Origin: Candidatus Ozemibacter sp.
GTDB taxonomy: Bacteria; Muiribacteriota; Ozemobacteria; Ozemobacterales; Ozemobacteraceae
Length of the DNA: 32,005 bases
Assembly (NCBI GenBank): GCA_030446435.1
Contig: JASURT010000015.1
Coordinates: 1-32,005 of the forward strand
Direction: 5' to 3'
Below are positions 1 through 8,218 of the stretch, piece after piece. The position numbers and the translations under genes were made by a program. Under the pieces are notes generated by a model. It searched no databases, was not told the origin of the DNA, and worked only from the letters and a program-made list of their open reading frames with translations. The number at the start of each line of letters is the position of its first letter. The first letter of the stretch is position 1.

Positions 1-834
1 GGTTTCAGCGCTAAGAACCTCCTTGTTACCGCAGGTATCACCGTTGGTGTCGATCTTGCCACTCAGATAATGCGCGGCGAAAAGCCAAGTGCTAAAAAAG
101 CCCTTAAAACAGTTTGTAGCGCAGAATTTGTCGGCGGCGTCGGTGGCGCGGTTGTTGGTGCCGCAGCTGGTTCATTCTTCGTTCCTTTCTTGACTGCAAT
201 TCCAGTTGTTGGTGGCGCTTTAAGTGCATTGGCTCCGGCTTTTGGTTCAATCGTCGGTTCTTCAATGGGCGCTTACATGGCTGGCGATCTTAAAAACGGA
301 CGATTCTCGATCAAAGAAGCTTTCAAGAGAATCGACTGGGTTGGCGTAACCGGACAGGCTATCGGTTCTACTGTCGGCGCAGCTCTTGGTTCTGCCCTTG
401 GTCCCATTGGTACAATCGCAGGTGGTATGATCGGTGGTTATCTGGGTAACTGGGCGGCACAAAAAATCGCCGGAATTTTCGGTAAAGGCAAAGCTGCTCA
501 GCTTCCTGAAATGGCAATGCCAACCGGAACAGGTAACCCAATGGGTGGTTACACCGGTGGAGAAATCACTATCGGTGGCGATGAAGTTGCAGACATAGGT
601 GCTGGACCAATTGTTGGCCAAGATGAAGAGATGGTCGTTATTGGTGGCGATGCGGCAGTTGTTGGTGATTACGAATCTGAAGTCGCACTGGCTTATTCAA
701 AATACCAGGAACTGTACAAGCTTTACAATGAAATGCTGAGACAGAATCGCCAGGAAGACGCTCTTTCAGTGGCTGAAGCTATGAACAAAGCCAAAAAAGA
801 ATATGATGATCTTCGCGCAAATGCAGGTAAATAA
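1..834 (+). CDS. Glycine-zipper membrane-associated protein, 5' truncated
   Basis: The reading frame is open from the first base, so the true start lies outside the window; the first internal Met is at base 70. I do not recognise a named family. The N-terminal two thirds is very rich in Gly, Ala, Val and Ser with GxxxG spacing (for example GGVGGAVVGAAAG, GSIVGSSMGAYMAG, GSTVGAALGSALG), typical of glycine-zipper helices that insert in or pack on membranes. A polar Gly/Asp/Thr-rich linker follows. The last 47 residues (bases 691-831) form a charged, Tyr-rich, predicted helical module beginning AYSKYQELYKLY and ending EYDDLRANAGK. This module closely resembles the C-terminus of the M48 protease at 28224-29414. 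GGT and GGC codons are heavily used, perhaps because expression is high. A clear terminator follows the stop. The function is unknown; a self-associating envelope protein is possible. Confidence 0.8.
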   Translation, partial: GFSAKNLLVTAGITVGVDLATQIMRGEKPSAKKALKTVCSAEFVGGVGGAVVGAAAGSFFVPFLTAIPVVGGALSALAPAFGSIVGSSMGAYMAGDLKNGRFSIKEAFKRIDWVGVTGQAIGSTVGAALGSALGPIGTIAGGMIGGYLGNWAAQKIAGIFGKGKAAQLPEMAMPTGTGNPMGGYTGGEITIGGDEVADIGAGPIVGQDEEMVVIGGDAAVVGDYESEVALAYSKYQELYKLYNEMLRQNRQEDALSVAEAMNKAKKEYDDLRANAGK

Positions 835-861
835 TCACTCTAAGCGTAAGTAAACATATAG

Positions 862-894
862 AAGGCTGTCCCGTTGCTGGGACAGCCTTTTTTT
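862..894 (+). terminator. Rho-independent terminator of the Gly-zipper gene
   Basis: An 11-bp perfect stem (862-872 with 879-889, AAGGCTGTCCC paired to GGGACAGCCTT) has a 6-nt loop and is followed by a run of seven T. It begins 28 bases after the stop codon. The GGCTGTCCC core recurs in the terminator of the M48 protease gene at 29431-29465. Confidence 0.9.
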
Positions 895-927
895 ATGCTT
901 TGAAATTCAATATTGCTTATAATTTGC

Positions 928-950
928 CCCGGTTTTGTAACAAAAGCGGG
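928..950. other. Intergenic hairpin between convergent genes
   Basis: CCCGGTTTTG (928-937) pairs with CAAAAGCGGG (941-950) across a TAA loop with one G-G mismatch. It lies between the 3' ends of two convergent genes, where a terminator would be expected. No proper T-tract follows on either strand, so its role is uncertain. I see nothing else in the rest of 895-1085. Confidence 0.3.
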
Positions 951-1085
951 TTGATTGAGTCAATGAAATCTGAAGTTTGTACAAGACTCAAGGCCGGTTT
1001 ATACAATTCAACAGGTTGAGCTTGTAAAAGCAAAGAGGGTCTTGGGTTGGGGTAGGAAAAGGGTGAATGAATAAGTTCTTCTATA

Positions 1086-3959
1086 TTAAAGTCGGCGTAG
1101 CAGGACCAGGGTTACATCGTCAGGATAAGGGCCGGGCTTGCGAAAATCATCGAGCCTTTTAATCATGCTTTGCAGAATTTCTTCTGAGCTTAGACCTTTT
1201 TTCAGCAGTTCCACGAAAGTATCTTGGAATCTGTCATAACCGAACATATCCCCGCCGTGATTCGCGCATTCAATGATGCCATCTGAATATAAAATAACCG
1301 CATCGCCCGATTTCATGGCTTTGACTTCGGGTCTTGATCTTCTCTTTTTGGTTGCCCCCAGGGGCATTGAAGGTATCTGCACTTCATCAGCAAGGCCCTT
1401 TTCTGCATCAAAATAGTAAGGGTAAGATTGCCCGGCGTTATCTATTTGAAGGTTGCCGGATTCAGGCTCAAGAACCAGGGTCACCAGAGTCATGAACTTG
1501 TGTCGGGGCTTCAATTCGCGGTTGAACAATGCGTTGAGTTTGTCCATCATTGGGCCAGGGAAAAGATCTCCGTTAAGATTCATGTAATCTACGGTTGCTT
1601 TTGCCATTGCCATTGCCAGAGCGGCAGAAATGCCGTGACCTGTAACATCGCCGAGAATTATTGCTGTGCGCCCGTCACTTAATGGTAGAACATCGTGATA
1701 GTCACCAGCCAGATCAGTGGCAGAGGCTCTGAAACATGCAAGATCATAATCTTTGGGCACCGGAATTTTATCTGGAAGCAGGCTTGTTTGTACAATTCTG
1801 CCGTATTCAAGCTCTTTGAGTTCTTCTATGACATTGTTAAAAGCATTTGATAAAACGCCAAACTCGTCTTTTCTTCTGACTGGAATTCGAAAATCATGTT
1901 GTCGTTCTCTGATGGCATTGATTCCGGCTGCGATATCACCAATCGGGTTAATGATAAGCCGTATCAAAAGAAGCGCACCAAGCAATGAAACGATCAGCGC
2001 CAGAACGCCTCCGGTGGCAAGTTGCAGCTTAAGCGGGTTTAAAGCCGCGAGCTTATCTGGCTTGGAAATAAGGTTTAAAAAGACGTGGCTGCCGATATCT
2101 TTTTCTGGTTTGATCGTTAACCAGTAGTCCACTCCGTTAAAGCTTATATTTCTGAACACAACTTTACCTGTGCGCATTGAAACAATCGCGGCATCAAGAA
2201 GCCTTCGTTCGCTAATTCCCTTAATCTTCGGGAAAATCTCAAAGTTGTTATAACGATAATTCAACTCGGTTGAAAGCAAAATGCTTTCACGGTTTTCTTT
2301 TTGCTTTTCAAGGGTTTCCTGAACCTGTTGCTTGTAGATTGCGATGAATTGGGCGGTGTAATGCATAAAAGCGGGGCCTGAGGCTAGCTCAGGATAGACA
2401 TCCCAATACCAGACGGTGGGAAAAGTTCCCATGCGAAAAACCCATTGTTTGCCGCGCTGTCGCAGGATTGTCGCCATACCGATTTCATCAGTGGAAAGGA
2501 CGGATTCACTTATTACTTCAGCTGGTGAAATCATGTTTGCGGTGTCGCCCATTCTCGCGGGTGCATGAAGCTTAAGGGCAATTCTACTGAACATATCCAT
2601 GGCTTCAGAAACCCCATGAACTTTTCTGTCATCGGTAGTAAAAAGAGTTGCTCCGCTTCCATCCCTTACTTCCAGTCTGGATAAGGTTCTTGGTATACCG
2701 AACTTTTTCAGTTTTTCAGAAAAGAATTCTTCGGTCGCCGGGGTGTTTACAAGCTCTTTTCTGATATGGTCAGCCATCTTTTCGCTTTGGGAAAGTTTTT
2801 CAGAGATCATTTTTTCGAGCCGATAGATGTTTGCTATGCTTTCGCCGGCCACCTGGTTTTCGATTATTTCTGCCCGGTCTGCCAATGAAGTTGCCCCTAT
2901 GAGGGCTGTAAAAATAACCGGAAAAACTGAGGCCATCGAGAAAAGGCCTAATATTCTGAATCTTATCGAAATTGAATCAAGCCAGGCACATAGCTTTTTG
3001 CCTGGATTGATTTTAAAAAATGAAAGCAGATAAAGGGCAATCGAAACGAGGCTTGCTATCCATGAAATGCTGAAAACTGTCGCAACTGCAGCGATTAAAC
3101 CTGAATTGCTTTTCTGGGTTTTATCGCATATGCAGTAAAAGAAACCGGCTTCATCCTCGATAAAGCCCCAATTTTTTTCAGATTCCTGAATTGTGTTATG
3201 CCCTGAAAGGCTAGATTTGATTCTTGCTGCAAGCATCTGATCTACGTCAACTCCGGTGGGCGCTTCGTAGCGCTTTTCCTTTGGCATTCCGGCACCTATC
3301 GATGGCATATTCAGTTGCTTTTTAATAATTTTGAATCTGTTGATAAAGTCTGGAAAATCAGTGGCGATGAGAAAGGCAGAGTTGCCGTTTTCGAAAGTTT
3401 TCCAGATGAAAAAGTGGTCTTTATCTAAGTGCTTGTATCGCCATAACTCGTTTTGATCACCTTGCAGAAGTTCAAGGCGGTGGCCCGGACCAAACCAGTC
3501 TAACAAAGCCTGGTGTACCTGGCGCTGAGCTTCTTTGAATGCCTCGCCCTGCAGATTGAGCTGTATCATCAGGTTCTTGAATAGTTTTAGGTCTTCCTGG
3601 TCATCGGTTATGCTTTTTTTCAGCTGATTGTTTTGATAAAAAAAGCACTTCAGTCTGGTGTCAAATTCCTGGCCAATTTTGTAAATTATCGTTTCAAGCT
3701 CTTGTGAATCGATGCCATTCTGATTCATTGTCCCAAACACTTCGTTAAATCGGTCATTAATGAAGGATTCTTCGGAAGTTTTCGCTATAACCGGGTCAAG
3801 CGAGCTGATCAGTTTGAGACTGGCCATTTTTTCTTCTTCGTTTTGCAGCTTGAAAAAGGTCTGGTTGGCAGTTAGTGCCAAAAAGACAAGCATTATGGCA
3901 AGAAAAAGCAGAAGAAGTCTGCCGAAAGATGCTGTTTGGCTAAGGGCAGATTTGCTCAT
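1086..3959 (-). CDS. Membrane HAMP-SpoIIE (PP2C-type) serine phosphatase, paralog 2 of tandem pair
   Basis: 957 aa. Architecture from the sequence: TM helix at about 12-32, an extracytoplasmic region to about 280, two TM helices at about 283-312 and 333-358, a second extracytoplasmic region to about 645, a TM at about 645-672, HAMP at about 673-730, and a C-terminal SpoIIE/PPM phosphatase domain at about 735-957. Phosphatase metal-site motifs are intact: AGDYHD, GDVTGHG (Asp771), YSDGIIE and PDDVTLVLL near the end. Known proteins with this domain dephosphorylate phospho-Ser/Thr, most often on STAS antagonists in partner-switching systems. The ATG overlaps the stop of the upstream phosphatase gene by 4 bases (ATGA), implying translational coupling. 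It has the same architecture as that neighbour, so the pair arose by tandem duplication. The sensor regions have diverged and match no named ligand domain that I recognise. Confidence 0.9.
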   Translation of the reverse strand: MSKSALSQTASFGRLLLLFLAIMLVFLALTANQTFFKLQNEEEKMASLKLISSLDPVIAKTSEESFINDRFNEVFGTMNQNGIDSQELETIIYKIGQEFDTRLKCFFYQNNQLKKSITDDQEDLKLFKNLMIQLNLQGEAFKEAQRQVHQALLDWFGPGHRLELLQGDQNELWRYKHLDKDHFFIWKTFENGNSAFLIATDFPDFINRFKIIKKQLNMPSIGAGMPKEKRYEAPTGVDVDQMLAARIKSSLSGHNTIQESEKNWGFIEDEAGFFYCICDKTQKSNSGLIAAVATVFSISWIASLVSIALYLLSFFKINPGKKLCAWLDSISIRFRILGLFSMASVFPVIFTALIGATSLADRAEIIENQVAGESIANIYRLEKMISEKLSQSEKMADHIRKELVNTPATEEFFSEKLKKFGIPRTLSRLEVRDGSGATLFTTDDRKVHGVSEAMDMFSRIALKLHAPARMGDTANMISPAEVISESVLSTDEIGMATILRQRGKQWVFRMGTFPTVWYWDVYPELASGPAFMHYTAQFIAIYKQQVQETLEKQKENRESILLSTELNYRYNNFEIFPKIKGISERRLLDAAIVSMRTGKVVFRNISFNGVDYWLTIKPEKDIGSHVFLNLISKPDKLAALNPLKLQLATGGVLALIVSLLGALLLIRLIINPIGDIAAGINAIRERQHDFRIPVRRKDEFGVLSNAFNNVIEELKELEYGRIVQTSLLPDKIPVPKDYDLACFRASATDLAGDYHDVLPLSDGRTAIILGDVTGHGISAALAMAMAKATVDYMNLNGDLFPGPMMDKLNALFNRELKPRHKFMTLVTLVLEPESGNLQIDNAGQSYPYYFDAEKGLADEVQIPSMPLGATKKRRSRPEVKAMKSGDAVILYSDGIIECANHGGDMFGYDRFQDTFVELLKKGLSSEEILQSMIKRLDDFRKPGPYPDDVTLVLLRRL

Positions 3960-6730
3960 GTTTCTTTTTCTCCATTGTTGATTATGGCGAAAATCGATAT
4001 GTCATCGTCCTGAACATTGCTTGACCAGTTTGCATAAAGCTTTTCAAGATTGCTAACCCATGTTTCTGCGTCTGGTGAAAAGGCTTCAATTGCCCAGTTT
4101 TCGATTCCCTCGAAACCCAGTGGTTTTTCTTTAGATCTTGATTCAATGATTCCGTCGGTCATACACAACAGACGATCACCCGGGGCAAAGTCTACAACTA
4201 ACGAACGAGCGGCTGTGCGCTTACCTATTCCAAGCGGATAAGCAGGGGTTCCGACCCATTGTTTTTGTCCGTCAGCTTTGATCAAAAGCGGGTAGATATG
4301 CCCTTTTACCACCAGTTCGATCTTATTGTTTTCGCTGTCAAGAATTCCGCAAATAACGCCCATGAACATTCGCGAAGTTTTATTTTTTCTCAGCATCAGA
4401 TCGATTTGATCGGCGAGTGTTGTTGGTGAAGAGTTTTCGTTTTCCTGGCTCCAGTGAAAGGTTACTGCTCGAGAAAACGCCATTATCAGAGCAGATCCTA
4501 CGCCGTGACCGGTGATGTCGCCAATCAGAAAAAGCATTTTTTTGTCGTCTATCATAAAGCAGTCAAGACAGTCTCCACCTAGCTCTGATGCTTCTCTGAG
4601 AATGCCATGCATTGAATACCCGGGTAATTCAGGAAAGGTCTGGGGAATCAGTCCTTCCTGAACGTTTTTGGCAATCTGCATGTCATAGCTTTCGGCCATC
4701 ATTTCGTTGAAGGCGGTGAACAACTGGGCAATTTCATCTTTGCCCGGAGGTTCGGGAAGTTTTGCTTCAAAGCGTCTTTCAGAAAGAGCTTTAACCCCTA
4801 TTTCAAGATATTCAAGCGGTGAAATGAGCTGCCTTGATATCCACAAAACAATCGATGCAAGAAGAATTACAGCAATTATTGCACCCAGCGCAATTCGATA
4901 TTTCATGCTGCTTATCGATGCTTTAATCTGTTCGTTGGAGCAAAAAGCAATCAAGCAGTTGCCCGACAAAGACGAAGTTCTCAGACCCAATGCATAACCG
5001 TTTAGCTTGCCGGAAAATTTTTTAAATTCGGGTCTACCGGTGCCCCAGACATTTTCTGCAAGTCGCAACAGACTTTGTTCTTTCTTAAGATCTGGCTGTA
5101 GAGACCATCTATATCCGGGAGGGTAGAAAGCAGCAAGGTGAATCAAATTGTTATCTACGCTGAATCTTTTGCGACTTATGCTTTCGAGATATTTTTTTAT
5201 CGTATGATAGGTTGAAAGCTCAATTTGAATTATCGCAACCTGGCCTGCTGATGCCGGCATAACCCGGTAAAACAACAATAGTTCTGTGTTGCCGGTTCCG
5301 ACTAATTGCAACATGTCGGGGTAGTTCAGCAGGCTGCCAAAACCCATGTCGTCTTTGCCGACAAGAGAATCAGAAAAAGGATTTCCATTGTATTTGTGCT
5401 CATTCAGCCTTTCGGGTGCATAGCGCTCGATAAGCTTACGTGCCAGCGATTTGAACACCGTATTTCGCCCTTGAGAAACCAGGGGACCATGGTAGAAAAG
5501 CTGTTCACCGGCTGAGTTTCTAAGTGAAATAATTGCATCAGGAAAAATCGAAAGAATAGAATTTTTCATCTGCAGGGTTGTCGATGAATCTTGGCCTTCG
5601 CCTGGTTTTTCAGTTAATCGCATCAGGGTGGCAGAGCATGAAGCCAGGTATGCAGAGAAGTTCTGGGCGATGTTGCCAAGGGTTTCTTCTTGCGCAGCTT
5701 TGATTTTGTTCGCTTCGATTTGTTCGAAGACTTCAATGTTATCAATGGTGGTTACAGCAATTCCGCCAAGGGGTATCAGCGAAGAAGCAAAGAACATGCT
5801 TGTCAAAAGAAATTTCAGACTTAAAGCCGAAGATGAAAAAAGAAAGAAAAACAGAGTTGCCAGAGCAAGTGTTGCTAAAAGCAGGCGGCTGATATGCAAC
5901 AATCTTAAAAGAGGATCTTTTTTCAGTGAAAAAGAAGCAAAATAAATCTTTCCCGATAATGATTTAATAAAGAACCAGAGTTTATCGGAAAATAATCCCG
6001 AATCTTTTCTGCTTTCTGTCAGGCTTTTATAGGCTCTTTCTACAAGTGAATGTCCGGGTTTGCTCAGGCTTTTCTGATAGATTCCGGCTTTTTCAAGGCC
6101 ATGCGCTCTGGCAAAATGCTGCATCTCTTTAACAAAAATCTGGTTTTGATGGGGTTTTTCAGAGCAATAGACGATGACTCCGTTTTTTTCGCGCGCTGTC
6201 CAGGCAATAAAGCCGGTTTTATCGTCAAAGGTCGTTTCAATGATTTGTTCAGGGTTTTCTTTGATTGAAGTCAGATCTTTGCCGTAACCGAAGGCAAATT
6301 GTATCTTTTTGTCGAGCTTTTTAGCATATTGCGGAAGCTTTTTCCGGTTTTTCTCTGCAAGAGCGGGATACAGGTTTTTCATCAGCCAAAGGTGCGGGGC
6401 TCTTTTGGGTGATGATGAGAGCAGGCGATTTTTGTCGTTAAAAAAATATAGAGACAGGTCAATATTGTATTTTGTCAGGAATTCAGAGCGTACCTGTTGG
6501 GGTGTTTTTTTATTCTCACAGATGATTCGAAGTTGCGGAAGAATTTTTCGCGTTAAAAATATTTCTGACTCGGTTCTGGCAACAATTCTGGCCAAAATCT
6601 CACGTCTTGCATTTTCGAGCTCGGTCTGCTTCTGGCTGATTTTTCTTTTGAACCAGGTTTCTGCCCCGAAAAAAATTGACAGAAAAATAGCCACAAGCAT
6701 AAAAATTATGGTGGCTTTTTCTCTATTCAT
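3956..6730 (-). CDS. Membrane HAMP-SpoIIE (PP2C-type) serine phosphatase, paralog 1 of tandem pair
   Basis: 924 aa with the same plan as the downstream gene: TM at about 7-25, extracytoplasmic region, two TM helices at about 280-330, second extracytoplasmic region, TM at about 608-632, HAMP at about 633-690 and a PPM/SpoIIE domain from about 700. Conserved phosphatase motifs are LGGDCLD (in place of the usual GGDYYD), GDITGHG (Asp738), MTDGIIE and DDDISIFAI, so it should be catalytically active. The first metal motif has Cys-Leu where Tyr-Tyr is usual. Its stop overlaps the next start by 4 bases. The ATG at 6730 has no strong Shine-Dalgarno sequence. A promoter with a palindrome in its spacer is predicted at 6797-6825. 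The likely role is dephosphorylation of a partner-switching antagonist in response to a periplasmic signal; no STAS partner is in the window. Confidence 0.9.
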   Translation of the reverse strand: MNREKATIIFMLVAIFLSIFFGAETWFKRKISQKQTELENARREILARIVARTESEIFLTRKILPQLRIICENKKTPQQVRSEFLTKYNIDLSLYFFNDKNRLLSSSPKRAPHLWLMKNLYPALAEKNRKKLPQYAKKLDKKIQFAFGYGKDLTSIKENPEQIIETTFDDKTGFIAWTAREKNGVIVYCSEKPHQNQIFVKEMQHFARAHGLEKAGIYQKSLSKPGHSLVERAYKSLTESRKDSGLFSDKLWFFIKSLSGKIYFASFSLKKDPLLRLLHISRLLLATLALATLFFFLFSSSALSLKFLLTSMFFASSLIPLGGIAVTTIDNIEVFEQIEANKIKAAQEETLGNIAQNFSAYLASCSATLMRLTEKPGEGQDSSTTLQMKNSILSIFPDAIISLRNSAGEQLFYHGPLVSQGRNTVFKSLARKLIERYAPERLNEHKYNGNPFSDSLVGKDDMGFGSLLNYPDMLQLVGTGNTELLLFYRVMPASAGQVAIIQIELSTYHTIKKYLESISRKRFSVDNNLIHLAAFYPPGYRWSLQPDLKKEQSLLRLAENVWGTGRPEFKKFSGKLNGYALGLRTSSLSGNCLIAFCSNEQIKASISSMKYRIALGAIIAVILLASIVLWISRQLISPLEYLEIGVKALSERRFEAKLPEPPGKDEIAQLFTAFNEMMAESYDMQIAKNVQEGLIPQTFPELPGYSMHGILREASELGGDCLDCFMIDDKKMLFLIGDITGHGVGSALIMAFSRAVTFHWSQENENSSPTTLADQIDLMLRKNKTSRMFMGVICGILDSENNKIELVVKGHIYPLLIKADGQKQWVGTPAYPLGIGKRTAARSLVVDFAPGDRLLCMTDGIIESRSKEKPLGFEGIENWAIEAFSPDAETWVSNLEKLYANWSSNVQDDDISIFAIINNGEKET

Positions 6731-6796
6731 GTAGAAAAGCTCAGAAGAAGGTTGATTTGCATGAACTGCCTGCCGAAATCAATTTGTTGTACCTTT

Positions 6797-6825
6797 ATTT
6801 TAGCTGAGTTTAACTCATTTTTAAA
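6797..6825 (-). promoter_or_regulatory. Candidate promoter with palindromic operator for the phosphatase pair
   Basis: On the minus strand TTTAAA (6820-6825) and TAAAAT (6797-6802) are separated by 17 bases. The spacer is almost filled by the perfect palindrome TGAGTT-A-AACTCA (6805-6817), a position where a bound repressor would block RNA polymerase. Both hexamers match the sigma-70 consensus only partly. No terminator is visible between arginine deiminase and this site, so read-through is also possible. Confidence 0.4.
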
Positions 6826-6855
6826 GGCAAATTTTATAAAAAACGGCAGAGAATC

Positions 6856-8121
6856 TTATTCAATAGCCTTTCTTCTGATGGGCATGGTCATGCATCGGCA
6901 ACCGCCGCCGCCACGTGCGAGTTCTGAGCCATCGATGGTAATGACGCATTTTCCGTAGGTGCCAAGATCTATTTTGTCTTCAACTACGTCAGCTGCGTCT
7001 ATGATTGTGAAACCTTTTCGGTCAAGCTCTTCAATGGTGTTGATATTGCGTCGGTAACCTATGATTTTGCCCGGAGCGATTGCGAAAAAGTTTGCGCCGC
7101 TGTGCCATTGTTCTCTTTCCTGGAGCCAGTTGTCAGAGTTCCCGCCGCAATTAATCGGGTTCATTTCCATGCCAAGTTTTGCAAGGGCGGTCAGCAGATT
7201 CTGCTCTTCTTCAATGTGCAAAACCTGACCATTGTCAATGGCGATGTGCACGGTTCTGAACATATTTGGCTGTAGAATTACCGGTTCGTAAATCATGCAG
7301 ATATCTTTATCGATAAAAGTGAAAACCATATCGAGATGAATGAATGATTCGGGCTGGTGCGGCAGTTCCTGGACGATTATGTGCTGAGAAGCGCCCGTTT
7401 TGCAGAAGTGTTCGATCAGAAAGTCGACTGCCTGAGGCTTGGTTCTTGAACCGATTCCGATGAGAAGAATGTCTTTTCTGGCAACCAGAACATCGCCACC
7501 TTCTATTTTTGCTTTTGGAAACTTTTCGTTATATTCGGCACAGACGGTTCTGGTGGTGAACATGGGGTGAAAATCGAATATCGCTTCCATGATCATGGCT
7601 TCTCTTGTTCTGACCTTGTTGGCCATGCTTGAGATAAGAACCCAGTCATTGATGGTTATGGCCGAATCACGGGTAAAGAAAAAATTGTGCAGCGGGCGCA
7701 GCGAATAGCGTTCGCGGCTGAGAAAACGACTCAGATTATTTTGCTTTAAAAGAACCCCTTCAAGCAGGCAACGCGCGAGCTCTTTTTCCGATAGCTCGAG
7801 CAACTGATTCTTGATTTCATGAGCGCATTCATTCTCACATATTTTTTCGACAAGGCTTTGCTTTACTTTGCTATTATGCAAGGTTCTTTCAAGAAGACTT
7901 TTGACCTGAAAAACGTTGGTAACCTTGCTTAAAACTCCCTGCAGTTGCTGATATTCAAGCGATGCAACCGAGAGATTCAGAATATCACTATACAGAGCTC
8001 TTTCAACATTCATTGGGGTCATGTTTTCTATTTCAAGACCAGGGGTGTGCAAAATCACTCCCTCGAGCTCGCCAACTTCAGAATCAACACCCAGATTAAA
8101 CTTGGTTTGCGCTGTATTCAT
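6856..8121 (-). CDS. arcA: Arginine deiminase
   Basis: 421 aa, close to the usual 405-420 for this cytosolic enzyme, which hydrolyses L-arginine to citrulline and ammonia. Family landmarks appear in order: the N-terminal GELEGVILHTPG, FFTRDSAITINDW, the catalytic-His segment FIHLDMVFTFID (His262), CGGNSDNWLQEREQW, and the C-terminal nucleophile motif GGGGCRCMTMPI with Cys410 just before MTMP. The residue two before the nucleophile is usually Pro (GGPRCM); here it is a second Cys (GGCRCM). The start has a Shine-Dalgarno-like AAAAGGA upstream. No ornithine carbamoyltransferase, carbamate kinase or arginine/ornithine antiporter gene is adjacent, so this is not a classical arc operon. Possible roles are arginine catabolism for nitrogen or acid tolerance. 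Confidence 0.95.
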   Translation of the reverse strand: MNTAQTKFNLGVDSEVGELEGVILHTPGLEIENMTPMNVERALYSDILNLSVASLEYQQLQGVLSKVTNVFQVKSLLERTLHNSKVKQSLVEKICENECAHEIKNQLLELSEKELARCLLEGVLLKQNNLSRFLSRERYSLRPLHNFFFTRDSAITINDWVLISSMANKVRTREAMIMEAIFDFHPMFTTRTVCAEYNEKFPKAKIEGGDVLVARKDILLIGIGSRTKPQAVDFLIEHFCKTGASQHIIVQELPHQPESFIHLDMVFTFIDKDICMIYEPVILQPNMFRTVHIAIDNGQVLHIEEEQNLLTALAKLGMEMNPINCGGNSDNWLQEREQWHSGANFFAIAPGKIIGYRRNINTIEELDRKGFTIIDAADVVEDKIDLGTYGKCVITIDGSELARGGGGCRCMTMPIRRKAIE

Positions 8122-8163
8122 TGCTATGTCCTTTTCTTCATTCTGAAAATGTGCAGCGGCGAA

Positions 8164-8192
8164 AGTCTACTACAATTCAGATTAAAAGGCAA
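8164..8192 (-). promoter_or_regulatory. Candidate promoter of arginine deiminase
   Basis: On the minus strand TTGCCT (8187-8192) and TAGACT (8164-8169) have a 17-base spacer and lie 43 bases upstream of the ATG. The -35 hexamer sits inside one arm of the preceding efflux-operon terminator, so the two signals overlap. Each hexamer matches the consensus at four of six positions. Confidence 0.35.
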
Positions 8193-8206
8193 CTTGCGTT
8201 GCCTTT
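8181..8206 (-). terminator. Rho-independent terminator of the efflux operon
   Basis: A perfect 9-bp stem, AAAGGCAAC (8185-8193) with GTTGCCTTT (8198-8206), has a 4-base loop. Read on the minus strand it starts 12 bases after the RND pump stop codon and runs into TTTTAAT. It separates the pump from arginine deiminase. Confidence 0.8.
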
Positions 8207-8218
8207 AACCGGTTGTTT

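Noticed and set aside
3956-3959. Possible frameshift joining the two phosphatase genes
   Set aside because: The 4-base ATGA overlap is ordinary translational coupling, and each gene has its own complete set of domains.
6309-6734. 141-codon open frame on the plus strand
   Set aside because: It is antisense to the N-terminus of the first phosphatase and has no recognisable features.
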